The notes under the pieces are model-generated. The model worked only from the letters and a program-made list of their open reading frames with translations, had not been told where the DNA came from and searched no databases. This document shows, one piece after another, positions 33,736 to 46,922 of a stretch of DNA of 64,000 nt. Source of the DNA: Euptelea pleiosperma (lineage: Eukaryota; Streptophyta; Magnoliopsida; Ranunculales; Eupteleaceae); the NCBI GenBank assembly GCA_035048495.1, contig CM068549.1, positions 10,278,000-10,341,999 of the forward strand. Direction: 5' to 3'. A program made the position numbers and the translations under genes. Positions within the stretch are counted from its first letter, which is position 1; each line of letters begins with the position of its first letter.

Positions 33736-35820
33736 CAATAGAAGAGATAATCGGTCTCACTTGACCGATTCTTCTCTCCCCCATCTCTCTATCCTAACTA
33801 ACCGATTCCCACCCTTTAAACAACAAAATCACATAACCTTTACGATTTCTTCTTCTTTTGGTTCCCCCCTCTAAAACTCCGTATCTTCTTACCCCTCTCT
33901 TCTCTCACTTCTCCTTGAAGATTTTGGGTGAGCTGTGTGACAGCCAGCACCCCCCACCTCTCCTCACCATTAATTCCAGCGAAAAGTTCGCCAGAATTGT
34001 TGCAACTTGCAAAGCTTCGCCCCCCTCTTTTCTTCTTCCCTTTCTTCTCTCAATCTTTTACCACATCCATCCAACGATCTTGCTGCCACCTGCTGCAAGA
34101 GCACCACCGCTCCCTTCCATACTTGCTCTCTTCAACGTACCACCACCGGACCTGCAACTCCGGTGATCTTCTGGATCTCTTTCCCACTTGCTGCACATTG
34201 CACACCTGCAACATCAACAACAAGAATCAAATCTCAATCGCTCACCAAGTTCTCCAAACGACTTCTGGAGTTGCAAAACTTGCAACTCCAATCCCTCTTG
34301 TGTTGCCGGACTACCACCACCGGACCTGCTAGTCTCCACTACAATGGCTGCAACATCTTGCAACTTGTCTCCACCTCACGTTGCTGCTCCTAAACAAACA
34401 AGCAACATCACTATCCTTCTCCTTCATTCTCCAAAGCATAGGAACTACAACGTCAGCTCCTCTCTTCTTCTTCTTCTTCTTCTTCTTCTCCAAACTAACC
34501 TGCAACCTGGTTCATCTCCCCTTCTTTCAACCACCACCGGTTTCATTTCTTGCACCACCTGTAAATGCCAGTAACTCCAGCTTGTTCTGTCCATTCTCTA
34601 ATCACACCTTCACACTAGAACCACCTTCGTCTCCTCTCCCTTGTTGGTTGTCTCTATGCATGCCTGTGAAAACAGCCTGCAAATCCACCTCAGCGATTGA
34701 CCACCATCTACAAGGTCTCTTCCACCATTTCAGCACCGTCCATCTCACATTCATCCACGGTGCTGCTCCATCCTTCAACATCACCTGTAACTTCTCCATG
34801 TCACTACAACAACGCCTTACAAGAGGGCAGCACCCTTAGCTCAACTTTGCAACTTGCAAACCCACGAGTTTAGCACTTGCTGCCATTTGCCCTTCCTTAC
34901 ACAGCAAGCACACCTGTTTGCACCACCAAGTTGCTCTCTTGCTACCCATCTCCATCTCTATCCGCCTGAACTACCTCCTGTACCGCCAGCGACCTTGCCG
35001 AGATCCACTTCCGACCACCAGCAACCACCATTAAAAGTCGACAGCAAATCTCCAAGCTACCGCCCCATCTCTCCAAGTTGCTACATGTCTTTCTTGCACT
35101 AGTCCTTGCTGCCCACGGTGACTAGCCAGCCTGCATCCACGTCCTCAAACGGAGCTGCAACTCATCTCGTGCGTGGTTGTGTGCAAGACTAATGCGCCAA
35201 CAGCAAGTCTCTTCAACAAGGTATAATCCCATAGCCTCCATCCCCAATCAGTCCTCATCCATGGCAATTCGAGCCGATTCTCTTCATGGTAAGGTCGAGG
35301 TAAACCATGTTCTTCAATTTCTCTCTCTCACTTCTTTCTCTCTCCTAATCCACCTTCTCTCTCTAAAACCATCCTTTTTGCTACTTTCTCTCTCTAGTTC
35401 TACCTTTTTCTCTCTATCTCTCTCTATTTTCTCTAGTTAATTTTATTTGCTTTAGTCTCTTTATGCAAGTTTAATTCGAGCAGTGTAATTTGACATTCCT
35501 TTTGATATATAAAGTTAAACTTTCTTCAATTTGATCTTTGATGGCTTAAATTAGGGAGTTTCATACTAGCTAATTGCTACATTTGATTATTTTTGAGTTT
35601 GTTATAGTTTTAATCATCTCTCTCTAAAATATGTTTTAAGTCCCGATCACATCACCATTCTCACCCTTTCATCATTCTAAGCAGATTTCAGTTAATTTGT
35701 TCTTTATTTGCCCCTAACCCTGAATGCGGACGATATCCGACACAAGCCACTATGCAAATCCGTATTTTTGCAGATTAAGTGAACCAATTCGGAGAAATTA
35801 TAAATATTGTTGAACTTTAG

Positions 35821-38724
35821 TGTCACGCCCCAAATCCGGATACCTAGATATGACCTGAAAATCCATGATCGACCCATACCCGAACCTAGAGGTGATCCAT
35901 GAATGTCCCCTAGTGGTCCAATTAGGTCAATTAGATTACTAAGGTTCATTCGAAAGCCCACTAAGTAAACAAAAAAGTCTAGATGTAGAAAATAAATAAT
36001 TCATAATTCAAATAATTCAATCAATCAACTAAATGTGGAGAAGAGGAGGTGAGAACATGCTCTCAATCAAATGACTACATGCCCGTGAAAATAAATAAGT
36101 AATGTTTTAGAACAATCAAAATAAAGTCTTCTAAAGTGTGGGATTGACTCTCAAATCCTCGCCGATCTCCTCGAATGCACCGGAGTCTTCACCTCAAAAT
36201 CATCTCATGTACCAGGCTCCTCAAAATCTAAAAATGGTATCGGTGTAGCACCATGAGCCGAGGCCTAGTAATACAACAGTGTGCATGGTATGATATCATA
36301 CTATACAAGTTTTTAACCAAGGTATGCATCTCAATCATATAATAAGAATGACATAAATATGAGGGTGAATGCAAGTAAGTACGGGATGCAAATGCAACTA
36401 GTACCCATAACCATATAGGATCTCCATCTCCTTCCCGCCCTGGGAGCGGTCTCATCGACCCATCTGTAGGATATAATAACATCTGGGGCCATTAATCGTC
36501 CAAAATCCAAAAAATAGGTAGTTCACAGAAAATATGTTTCATTGTAAAAATTATAACTAAATAAATATAAATTAGAAAAATACAAACTCAATGGATTTGA
36601 AGACTATATTCAATGAGGTTTTTATGAAAAATAAATTCAAAAATATTTATTTCTAAAATCGAAGTCGAAATTCTTAAAGAAGTAGAATGCATAGAATTTG
36701 AAATTTTGGATTTTGCAGAAAAGGTTAGTACCTTAGAAAAATTACAACTAAATAAATACATATCTTAAAATATAAAATCAACGGATCTAAAAAATAAATT
36801 CACATAGGTTTATAGAAAAAATAATTAAAAAAATATTTAGTTTCAAAATATATGTGTAAATCCTTATTCAACTGGACCGTACAGAATCTAAATTCTGGGT
36901 ATTGCAGAAAAAGTCCAGCACATTGTAAAAATTATAAATAAATAAATACCAGAAAAATTTAAACTCAACTAATTTGGAAACTAGATTCATAGACGTATCT
37001 ATGAAAAATAATTATAAAAATATTCTTATTCAAAATATAGATTGAAATCTTTAATGAACTGGATTGTACCAAATCTGAATTCTAGGTTTTATAGAAAAGT
37101 ACAGTACCTTTGAAAAATCATAACTTAATAAATAAAAATCAAAAAAATACAAACTCAATGGATTTAGAAAATAGATTCATAGAGGTATCTATAAAAATTA
37201 GTTATAAAAATATTCAGATTTAAAATATAGATCAAAATCTTTAATTAAATAGACCGTACAGAATCTAAAATTCTTGATTGTGAAGAAAATGACAGCACCT
37301 TAGAAAAATCATAACTAAATAAATATAAATCATAAAAATACAAACTCAACTGTTATAGAAAATAGATTTATAAAGGGTTTTAGGAAAAATAATTTGAAAA
37401 ATATTTAAGTCCTAAAAGTACCACAAAAATTATAAAGAAATAGCTATCTGTTATGGGTACCAAATAAGTTATAGCCAAACCCATCATGGTGACACAAAAT
37501 AATAATCAACTTAAGAAAACTACACTAAATCATGTCCAAATTAATTTATAATGAAGATCTACTATTATATAATGAAAGAAAATAAATAACTTGAAGAAGA
37601 ACAAGCATAGGATGGATTAAGCACACTTACCTTAAGGTTTCTTGAACTTTAATAGAAATTGAAAGTTTCTTCAAATTTGAAAGTCGTTGGATCAGTATTC
37701 TCCTCGAGTATGTTCTTCTATTTGGAGTTCCCGTCAATTCTCCCTTCTTGCTCGAGTGCGATCGTATCCGAATGAAGGTTTAGTGGAAATTTCTCTATTC
37801 TTTAATCGAGTTTGGTTTGTGAAAACTTTCAAAGCTTTAGGGTTTTCATAAATAGGTTTAGGGAAGGATTAGGGTTTCTATATTAGTGAAATTCGTAACT
37901 ATCAAAAGGAGGACTTTTTCAACTCTTCAAAACTCATATTTTACATTACTAATGGGTTAGAAATGGGCCAAGGCCCATATATATCAACTAGGCTTCATTT
38001 AAGATTATTATTAAACCCAAAATGCCTCTACATTGGCCATACGGGCCTACTCAACAATCATAACACAAATAATTATTCATTAATTCAATTAAACTATATT
38101 ATATATTTTAAAAGTTCATACATCAAGGTATTGACCCATGTTATACACAAATCACAAAAAGTAGTATAAATACATAAAAAAGGTTCAAAGCACCGAAAAA
38201 GTGTTAAATAACATCGGAATGATCCAAAAGTGATTCGCGGGTCTTACACTCCTATTAAATAAATAAAATATTAATTTTAAAAAATATAAGAATGGTAGGA
38301 AAGTTTAAAAAATTATGAAAATATTATTTTGTCAAAATCTCCCAAAATCTTTGATTAGAGTTTTCATGTCTCAGAAAAGGTTTCAAATTTCACAGATAAG
38401 TTGGTAAGGATAAGATAGTAATATTTTTGGTATCTCGGGCCCACAAAATATCTTTTTTTATAAAATTTCTGGAATGTTAGTTGCGACAAGAAAAAATTCC
38501 CTGCAAGTTATGATTCATTATTTTTAGCAATAATTTAGCCATAAAGAGCGAGTTTCAAAAATAACAGATTTTTCAAAGTTGTCAGAATGAAACCAAATTA
38601 AATACATATACTCAAGCATTATATTAAACCATAAAAACAATAATAGATGTTTGAAAATATTTCAGGTTTTCATTATTAGGTGTATTTACCATAATACCCT
38701 ATAACGAAAGTTCAAGGTATTACA
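35821..38724 (+). mobile_element. 2.9-kb LTR-type insertion (solo LTR or LTR-like non-autonomous element)
   Basis: Starts TGTCACGCCCC and ends GGTATTACA (TG...CA). Perfect 5-bp duplications TTTAG flank it (35816-35820, 38725-38729) and the Athila LTR resumes on the other side, so both ends are exact. No internal LTR pair, PBS or coding region is visible, so solo LTR is the simplest reading. It contains about five ~189-bp tandem repeats. Confidence 0.85.
36525..37470 (+). repeat. ~189-bp tandem repeats inside the 2.9-kb insertion
   Basis: The landmark (G)CAGAAAA...AGTACCTTNGAAAAAT recurs at about 36525, 36715, 36904, 37091 and 37282, giving spacings of 187-191 bp. Units share AACTAAATAAATA, AATACAAACTCAA(T/C)GGATTT and an AGATTCATAGAGGT block. 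They are moderately diverged, so old. Confidence 0.8.
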
Positions 38725-38763
38725 TTTAGGGTTTCCGATCCAACGATACGGAAAAACCTTTCA

Positions 38764-40239
38764 AATGACGTCGCTGCCGCTCGGTTGACGGGATTGCAAA
38801 AAGACGAACAGAATTCGGAAAGCTGCTTAATCTTGAAGATCGATCCAAATCGAAAATTTCTATTTTATTTTTTACATTATTCACTTATTATTTTAATGCC
38901 TCGGACGGCCGAGTGCAAAGTTGTAATAACTTAGGGATCATTTTCTTTCTTTTAGAATAACTGCTAAATTAATTAATTAATTAAAAAAATACAAAAAATA
39001 TTAGAGTTAGATTTCAATTCTACTATTTCCAGTTAGATCACCATTAGTTATTTGTTTCATTTTGGAAGGTTTCCAACTCCGGTAATTCAAAAGTAGATAT
39101 TTCAGAACTTTAATTCTGGAATAGCTAAAGTTGAATTTCAAACCCTAATTGGAACTAGTTCACAATACCTACCCTAAATCAATGCGTGTTTCTTGAAACC
39201 CCAAAGGCGGTATACCTTCTAACTCTATACCATAGACCATTGTGGACTAACGTGATTGCGGATTGTGATTACCAAGTGAGTAGGGAGTGAAAGGTCAAAG
39301 AGGTGAAGTCGGGCCCAAGCCCATTTGGATACCCCTCCCTATCTCACGGAGGAGACCCCGTGCATAGCCAATGGGCAAGTAAGTGTCTACACCTCGCCTT
39401 GAGTGCGATCTTGATCATTGTGCAAATACTGTGCTAATTCTCTATTTGCTTTTGCAAATATTATCGAAACTGTTTGGTTTGGCCGTAATAAAATACATTA
39501 AAGAGCAAACCCAGCTCTAACTTGAAATTGGTAGGATTTCATCACTCACCTCATCATTCCAACTTTTGTGCACCCACAACCAAGAATTAAAATCAATCAA
39601 GAAGTAAAGCCCAATTAGATCAGTGTTCAAGGAAAACTCCACATAAAGCGACTCCTTCAAAGATCAAGTCGATTAAGTCCATGAGTGCGGGTCCCTGTTA
39701 TCTAACACACCCATAGGTCCCTACTACTCGAGTATACCGAGCTCGTAAGTGGCCTCATTGATTGTCTATCGGATTAGCTTAATGTCGGATTAGGAACACG
39801 CACCAACCCTAGCTTAACTCGAGGGAACACTCTTCTTAAACACTTGACCAATCTGGTTAGTCTGGGACATATTTAAGTTAGCCGTTGTACCGTACGTCTG
39901 TCTAGGCTTCGGATTTTCTTGTTGTTGACTAGAGTTAGTACTAAAAGATTCGCTCTGAAGAGTGTAGCCTGGTGAGAACCCATGAGTACAAAAAGTTAGT
40001 CCAGCGGGCAACAAGATAAACCAGTGGTCCGCCCACTGTCATAATATACCTTAGCCCACATACTAACAAGATAATCCCTTAATATATCCTGATTGTTTTA
40101 GAAATAGGGTTATTATGTTTGTTCCTTGTGCATCATATAGTCTACTTCAAGTTAGTGTTCTCCTATAACAACTTTTTGCCGAGTTTACGACTTGCTTTTT
40201 CAAGCATATGCTCGTGTGGACCAGATCCAACAGTATATT
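38764..40239 (+). other. PBS and leader of a second Athila copy
   Basis: AA then TGACGTCGCTGCCGCTCGG (38766), the tRNA-Asp-type PBS with two changes in TGGCGCC. The leader follows, with GCCTCGGACGGCCGAGTGC (38899), GTCGGGCCCAAGCCCATTTG (39309) and the same order of blocks as 14749-16160. No ORF. Confidence 0.85.
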
Positions 40240-40930
40240 GATTCGATCTGAGAGTCAGTCTCTAGATTCTTCATCGGTATCGTCACCTACTCCATCTCCT
40301 ACCCTCCCCTCCTCTCCCAGAAAAATTACACTTGTAGAACTGGCGGCTGAATGACCTCTCATTGAGATGTACGCGCCTATCTCTGCAAACACATCCACTT
40401 GTATTGTACTTCCACCCACGACGGCGGTTCAGTTTGAAATTCAACCGCACATAATACAATTGGTGCCTACCTTTCATGGTCTTCCAAGAGACGACCCATA
40501 CACTCATCTAAGGTAGTATTTGAACATCTGCACTCTCTTCAAACTTTAACACCTTGACGACGAGAGTGTCAAATTGAGACTTTTTCCCTTCTCTATGAAA
40601 GATAGGGCCGCTAATTGGTTTTATTCTTTGCCCGAAAATTCCATTACTACATGGGAAGAACTAGCTTGAAAGTTTGTATTCAAATTTTACTCCATGTCAA
40701 GGACGAACGAGATGAAGCAGATCATCCACGACTTTCAACAAAGGTCGAATGAGATATTCCATGAAGCATGGGACAGGTTCCAGAATACTCTCACTAAATG
40801 TCCCCATCATAATTTTGACAAAGGGAGTCTAGTCCACATGTTCTATAAAGGACTCACTGATGAGTCCAGAACTCTGCTAGAGTTGATGTGCCAAGGTAGA
40901 TTCATGCACAAGACTCCAACAGAAGCCATA
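40240..40930 (+). pseudogene. Athila gag remnant, truncated
   Basis: Homologous to 16265-17000, best seen at 40694-40920: SRTNEMKQIIHDFQQRSNE, FHEAWDRFQNTLTKCPHH and HMFYKGLTDESRTLLELM. Upstream it is scattered over frames. It stops being recognisable after KTPTEA (about 40930), where the first copy continues YKFLGEL. No pol follows, and the next recognisable DNA is a minus-strand Tat pol. Confidence 0.85.
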
Positions 40931-41020
40931 GGAACAGTTACAAGAATGTTTTTATTTCAAACGAAATATTTGCCAAATTGAATATGAAAATATTCCTTAT
41001 AAGGTTCTCTGGGGATATTA
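40931..41020. other. Junction between truncated Athila gag and truncated Tat pol
   Basis: About 90 bp of unassigned DNA between two elements that are each missing their continuation. It may be filler at a deletion or end-joining junction. Confidence 0.4.
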
Positions 41021-41023
41021 GTA

Positions 41024-42600
41024 CTATCCCCACCCCTGAATCTCTATCGTTTGCCGATCCGTCAGTGAACAACTTCCATCCCCCTTGGTTTCCAGAGCTT
41101 CTGGAACCTCTGGGAGTGGTAAAACATCTATATCTCCATCCCCGGGTGTTGGCGTATCCCGGACAGGAAAATCTGCGAGGAAGCCTGCCAGGGCATGGCC
41201 TTTCTCGAAGGTGCGTGGTTCATAGCGTATGTCATACTGAGCTAGGTATAAGGCCCACTTCGCCATTCTTCCCAAGAGATCCATCTTTCCGAGTATAGTT
41301 TTCAGGGGATGCTTGGTGTAGATGGTGATCACCCGGTCTTCAAAATATGGCTTCAATCTCCTAAATGTGTAGACAAGGGCGAGTGCGACCCTCTCAAGAG
41401 TGGTGTATCGGGTCTCGGCCTCCACCAAGGCTTTACTGACAAAGTAAATGGGTTTCTCCCCTTCATTTGTTTCATGAAACAGCACCACACTCACCGATCC
41501 TTCTGTAGCTGCTAGGTACAGTCTTAGAGCCTCCCCCGGCTTAGGGTGGGATAGGATAGGAGTTTGAGCTAAATACTCCTTCACCTTCTTGAAGGCTAGC
41601 TCGTATTCGGCCGTCCACTCAAAGACGTCATTCTTTTTTAGTAGGCAGAAGAGCGGCTTATACCTATCAGTTGACCTCGATATGAAACGGTTTAGCGCGA
41701 CTATCATTCCTGCCAGCTTCTGGACCTCCTTTCTGTTCTTCGGGGAGGGCATGTCTGTCAGGGCCTGAATCTGCTCTGGGTTCACCTCAATTCCTTGTCG
41801 AGATATGAGGTATCTTAGGAATTTTCGGAAGTGACACCACACGCACATTTTGATGGGTTGAGCTTCATCTGGTGTTGGTGTAGCCTGTAGAAGGTCTGCT
41901 CTAAATCATCCATATGCGTTGCACGTTGCTTGTTTTTTGACGATCATCTCATCAATGTAGACTTCCATCGATGTCCCTATCAAGTAGTGGAATATCTTGT
42001 TCACCAGCCTTTGATAGGTTGCTCCCTCGTTCTTCAACCCGAATGGCATTACTGTATAGCAAAACACGCCACGCTCGGTCGTGAAGGCCGTTTTCTCTTG
42101 GTCGAGGCCATATAGTGGAATCTGATTGTACCCTGAATATCCATCCATGAAGGATAGCATTCCGTACCCCGTGGTTGCATCCACTAGCTGGTTAATCCTT
42201 GGCAGCAGATAGGGGTCCTTGGGACACGCCTTGTTCAAATTTGTGAAGTCGATGCACACTCTGATCTTGCTGTTCTTCTTGGGGACTGCAACTACGTTTG
42301 CAAGCCACCTTGGGTTACCTACCTCCTTAAGGAATCATGCCTTTAGCAACTTATCGATCTCATCCTATATAGCTATCTGTTTCTCCGGTGCCGTCCTCCT
42401 CGATTTCTGCCTCACCGGTGAGTATTTTGGATCGACATTTAGCTTGTGGTAGGAGACTTCGGGGTCGATTTCCGACATCTCTTCGAGTGACCAGGCGAAT
42501 ATGCTCTTATTTGCTATGAGGAACTTTGTTATTTTTTCTTTCTCTTCTAGTGTTAGCATTGAACCGATGTAGGTTATCCTCAGATCTTCTTTGGTTCCAA
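41024..42600 (-). pseudogene. Tat reverse transcriptase and RNase H remnant
   Basis: Minus strand. N-terminal RT: EEKEKITKFLIANKSIFAWS and SPVRQKSRRTAPEKQIAI (42559-42365), then stops near 42365 and 42340. RT core: VCIDFTNLNKACPKDPYLLP, MPFGLKNEGATYQRLVN, and the catalytic box YIDE in place of Y(V/I)DD (about 41950). Thumb/connection: RYLISRQGIEVNPEQIQAL and SRSTDRYKPLFCLLKK. RNase H: YLAATEGSVSVVLF, RYTTLERVALALV and WALYLAQYDIRYEPRT. It ends after KGHALAGFLADFP; integrase is missing. Loss of one catalytic Asp and several stops make it inactive. Confidence 0.9.
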
Positions 42601-43480
42601 GGTTCAGCTCCTCTATTAGTTCTACTGTGGGCTTTTCCCGTTCTAGATTCTCCTTTGATCTCTTGCCCGAAAGAAGCCCTGTTGGCTACTATGCTGAGAT
42701 ATTAGCTGACGACCTTCCCGTTGATGTACCGGGAAGGTCGGGAAGAACTGTTGAAGTCATTCTTTCAATCTACGGATGTCAAGCCACCAGCTTCTTATCT
42801 AGCTGCCGGCAAGCTACGAGCTCGCAGCCACATGCTACCTCTGACATGTGTTCATCAAGTGGAAGGCATTCGATGGTGATTTCCCTCCTCCGGTAGCAAG
42901 CTCGCTGAGGTGAGGGCTATCGAGTAGCATCTCTTGGCTGAAACTTGGTCTCCCCTAATCTCCATGGTCCCCTGCTCGGTAGGAAACCAGATCATCTGGC
43001 GATAGGTGGAGGGGACGGCCTTCATCTCGTGAATCCATCTCGCCCGAGAATGGCATTGTAGGGAGACCGAGTGTCGACGACCATGAACTGAGTCATGGTG
43101 GTTACCGGGCCGGATGTCACGGGCAGAGTAATCGTTCCCCGAGCGTATACCATCTGGCCGTTGAATCTGATCAACGGGATGTTGGGTCACTCTAGTGAAG
43201 TGGGAGGCGGCCCCATTCTCTTGTACACTTCGATGAATAGGATTTTGGCCGAACTTCCAGGATCCACCAGGATGCGATGCACTTCATGCGTGTCAATCGG
43301 GAGGGTCAGGATCAGGGCATCATCATGTGGATGCTCCCCTTCCGATCTTGTTCGGAGAAGCTGATGACGGAATCCAAGTTTGTGTCAGTAGGATCTGGTG
43401 GCACAGACATCCGGGGGCCTTGGCCTAGGTTATACACCTCTTTAGCTTCCTGAAGCTTTCGGATCTTGGCCCTCCGTTGT
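42601..43480 (-). pseudogene. Tat protease region
   Basis: Minus strand. HRILVDPGSSAKILFIEVYK (about 43285-43225) is the aspartic protease active site, with Asp-Pro-Gly where the family has Asp-(Thr/Ser/Asn)-Gly. RFNGQMVYARGTITLPVTSG and SPYNAILGRDGF follow, then in another frame VPSTYRQMIWFPTEQGTME and RGDQVSAKRCY. Frame changes near 43190 and 43035. Between 42850 and 42600 it is a degenerate linker to RT. Confidence 0.8.
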
Positions 43481-44413
43481 CTTTCTTCTTCCTTACATGA
43501 TAGTTGTCGGACGCCGCCGTGTATGACATCGATAATCGCTCCTTGCTTGAGGGGTGCATTGTGGTTGTTGTGAGCCGGTGGTGCCCCAACAGGGGGCCTG
43601 GCTCCTTGTTCTCCGGCTCCCCCTTGGGCTAAGAACTACTTTAGATAGCCCCGCTCGATTAAATCTTGAATCCGATGCCTTAGGATCTAGCACTTATCGG
43701 TATCGTGCCAATGATCTCTGTGGAAATCACAGAACTTGCTCTTATCTCTCGTGTCCTTTGTCTCCTGGTTCATGGGCTGAGGCCATCTCAAATATTTCTC
43801 GTCTTTGATCTGATTGAGCACCTAGCCGAGGGATGTGTTCAACAAGGCGAACTCTCTCCGATCTCCTAGCCTTACTATCCCCAATGGTCTCGCCGTTCCC
43901 TTGCCTTTTCCTCTTCTTTGAGTCTTTCTTCGGTTTCTCTTCTTTTGGAGAATCCGACACTTCGTGGACAGATGCACCTAGCTTCTGTCTATGTCGATAG
44001 ATATCGTCCTCCAGCTTGGAGTATTTCTCCGCCCTTTCGAACAACGCCTCCATATTCACAGGTCGATTCTTGGTCAGAGACCGATAGAGATCAGTGGTGA
44101 CTGGAAGAGCTTTCCGATAAGCGGTGATGGTGTGCTTATCGTCGCACTGCTCTACTGTCATCATCACCGCCCGGAATCTTTTGGTAAACTCCCTAATCAT
44201 CTCGTCGGAGTTTTTCCTGATGTCGAAGAGTACGTCCACGTCCTTGCTGCACAGCTCGTTACAATAGTAATGAGCGATGAACTTGGTGCTAAGCTTAGTG
44301 AAATTACGGATTGATCGGGGGATCAGCTGATTGAACCAAAGGGGGCCTTTGTCGCTTAAGGTGGAGGGAAACATTCGGCACACTAGTCAGTCCTCAAACT
44401 CCCACATGGTCAT

Positions 44414-45455
44414 TGAAATTAGGTTTTTTCCGCGTCGTTGGTTACGGAAACCCTAACTTCAACACAATTTATAATTATCCGAGACTTTTAACCTATAAAA
44501 TATGAACTTTTGTATAGGGATTCGTGTCGGATGTCGATCCGCACTCGGGATTAGTCGGATTAGCGCGAATAAGAACAAAAACTAACGGACCATCACAAGA
44601 AATAATAGATAAAAACAAACTTCATCATTCATTAATCAAAATGTCCTTACAATATTTGAATTAGCAACAGTCAAAGCCAGACTAAAAAAAAAAAAAAATA
44701 TTCTAGAGAGAGAAAAATAAAAGGAGAATAGGTAGAGAGAGAAAATGAGAGAGGAGGCATTTTAGAGAGAGAAAATGAAAAGGAAGAGAGAGAAAGTTAG
44801 AGAGTGCTCACCTATTTCACACTTACCATGAAGAGTTTGTGGAGGCATGCAGCAAGGTTGCGGAGGCAATCGATTAGAAAGTGGGATCGTGGGGATCCAA
44901 CGGGGAGTACTGTGCAGCAACAGGGAGATGGAAGCTACAGCATCCTCTCCTCCTTTTTTTTATTTTTTTTTGTTCTTTTCCCCTTTTTTTTTTAGAGGAT
45001 AGTTGGGAGGGTTGAAAGGAGAAGAGGTCGAATGGGGGAGGTTGCAGCTGTGGTGGTTGTGGTGTAGACGGACTGAAGAGGGCAGAGGTGGTGTAGCAAC
45101 AGCAGGAGGCGGTGATGTGCACCCAGCAGCGTGCAGGTGGCACAAGAAAGTTGCAACTGTGGTGGTTGTGGTGTAGACGGACTGAAGAGGGCGGAGGTGG
45201 TTCGTGACGTGGTGATGGGGGCGATGAGAACCAGCAAGGATGCTGGTTGCTGCAAGGATGAGGAAGACGGTGGTTGCAGTGGCAAAGGTGCGGCGGGGTT
45301 GCTGTTCGCAGGCGGAGGTGCACCAAGGCGTTGATGCAGTGGGCGGCGATGGTTTTTCGGTGGTAGCGTGTTGCTGTTTGCAACACCAGAACAGTGTGGG
45401 CAGCAGCAAGATAGAGAAGAAGAAGAAGAAGAAGAAGAAGAAGAAGAAGAAGAAG

Positions 45456-45486
<31 letters not shown>

Positions 45487-46922
45487 AGAAGAAGAAGAAG
45501 AAGAAGAAGAAGAAGAAGAAGAAGAAGAAGAAGAAGAAGAAGGCGGCCGGAGAAGATGGTGGAGGCGGAGAGGTGCGCTGGCGACCGGAGTTGCAGCCTG
45601 CAACTCCGGTGAGGACGTGAAAACGAAAATAAAAATAAAAAAAAATGAGAAGAAGAAAAAGAAGAAGAAGAAGAAGAAGAAGAAGAAGAAGAAGAAGAAG
45701 AAGAAGGAGGAGGAGGAAGAGGACCAGATGGCCGGAGTTGCTGCCTGCAACTCCGGCGAAGATGGAGGAGGAAGAAGAAGAAGAAAAGAAAAAGAAACGG
45801 CCACCAGTGGAGGGAGAACGTGGGGGGATTGAAAGGGGGGAAGAGAGGAAAAGATAGGAGGGGGATTAGGGTTCGAACGAACCCCTATCCTTCTCCTTTT
45901 AAAGCTTCCCTATTTCCTTTAATGGAAATAGGGGATTTTTGAAAATAAAAAAATAAGAAATTTTTTTTTTTTTTTTTTTAAGTAAAAACCTACTTTTCTA
46001 TGGGGAATCTCCCCAATTAGTGGACCCCCCATTTAATTAAAATTATTTTGAAATTCGCGGGGTCCACTAACTGGTCGGACAGTGGGTCGATGAAGATGGG
46101 CTCGGCTATTGGCCCTCATGGATTGATGATGTCCATCGTCTCACAAGATGATGTGACAGACAGTCTGATGGCGATCGGATGGATGGTGACTTGATTGGGA
46201 CTCAGATTGGTAGATCGACGGATCTAGAGAGATCCAACGGTCCGATTGAAGATCCAACGGTCAGAAAGCTAAGGAAGATGAGATAAAGCCGATGGGCAGG
46301 AGTTCTGGGGTTAGGTCAGTAGATTCGAGGACCAAGAGATGAAGAGAGAGAGAGAATAAGGAGAGATGAGAGAGAAAGTATCAGAAAATAGAGAGAAAAG
46401 CACTGGCGGAGGGTCTGGAACCCTGGTCTTCACTGTGACCATCCTCACGCTTCTCCAGTAGAGTCGACTATCATTCTTTGCTGACTCATGTGGCTTTAAA
46501 CGCTTTGGTCCGTCTCTTGGTCATTGGCTCTCCTACTCTCTTCGTTCTTTGGGCCGGCTTTTTGGTCCTCTTATTCAGCCCATATTTGGCCCATATCTTC
46601 TAGTCATAGCATGTGGGCTTTTTAAGCTTTGATAATGGGCTTTCATGATCGATTTGGGCCCACAAGTCTCGAGAATCGTCCCATCGGGGTTTCCTGCGAC
46701 AGAAGAAGCGCGTAATGAGACTTTATCAGAACGGCTTAATATTTAGACTTTCGAAAATGTGTTTAATGCATGCAAATATACCATTTCGTCCAGAAAAGTG
46801 TGTTCTACGCAACAGAAGAGACTATTACGTAGAAAAGTAGATAAATAGAGCATTTTACGTAGGAGAATGCAATAACGCTAAAAGGATAATTACTTAAAAT
46901 AAGCACTTTTGAGCGAATATCA
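44414..46922 (-). repeat. Solo LTR of the Athila family, minus strand, in Tat gag
   Basis: Perfect target duplications GTCAT (44409-44413, 46923-46927). Minus-strand start TGATATTCGCTC (46922) and end near TTTCA (44414). 2,509 bp. It has CCGGAGTTGC stem-loops at 45583-45609 and 45731-45756, long (GAA)n tracts (45415-45542, 45653-45708), the GGGTTC/GAACCC hairpin (45870-45885) and the tRNA-like module (46405-46465). No internal DNA remains. Confidence 0.95.
45415..45710. repeat. (GAA)n microsatellites in the solo LTR
   Basis: Two runs of GAA, together over 180 bp, either side of a CCGGAGTTGC stem-loop. The other LTRs have short (TTC)n at the same place, so this is a local expansion. Long open frames here (poly-Lys, poly-Glu, poly-Arg) are artefacts. 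Confidence 0.9.

Larger units (their letters stand above)
33069..38763 (+). repeat. Athila-family LTR, interrupted at 35821-38724
   Basis: Starts TGATATTCGCTCAAAAGTGC and, after the nested insertion, ends AACCTTTCA at 38763, directly before a PBS. Net length without the insertion is about 2.79 kb. It keeps the family's GCAACTCCGG motifs (34150, 34280) and the GTGCGG...ATCCGACAC block near the end (35725). Clearly more diverged than 11867-14577. GGGGGTTG just left of it looks like a PPT, although a PBS is also present on the right. Confidence 0.9.

Noticed and set aside
45368..45857. Long poly-Glu, poly-Lys and poly-Arg open frames
   Set aside because: Translations of a (GAA)n microsatellite inside a solo LTR.
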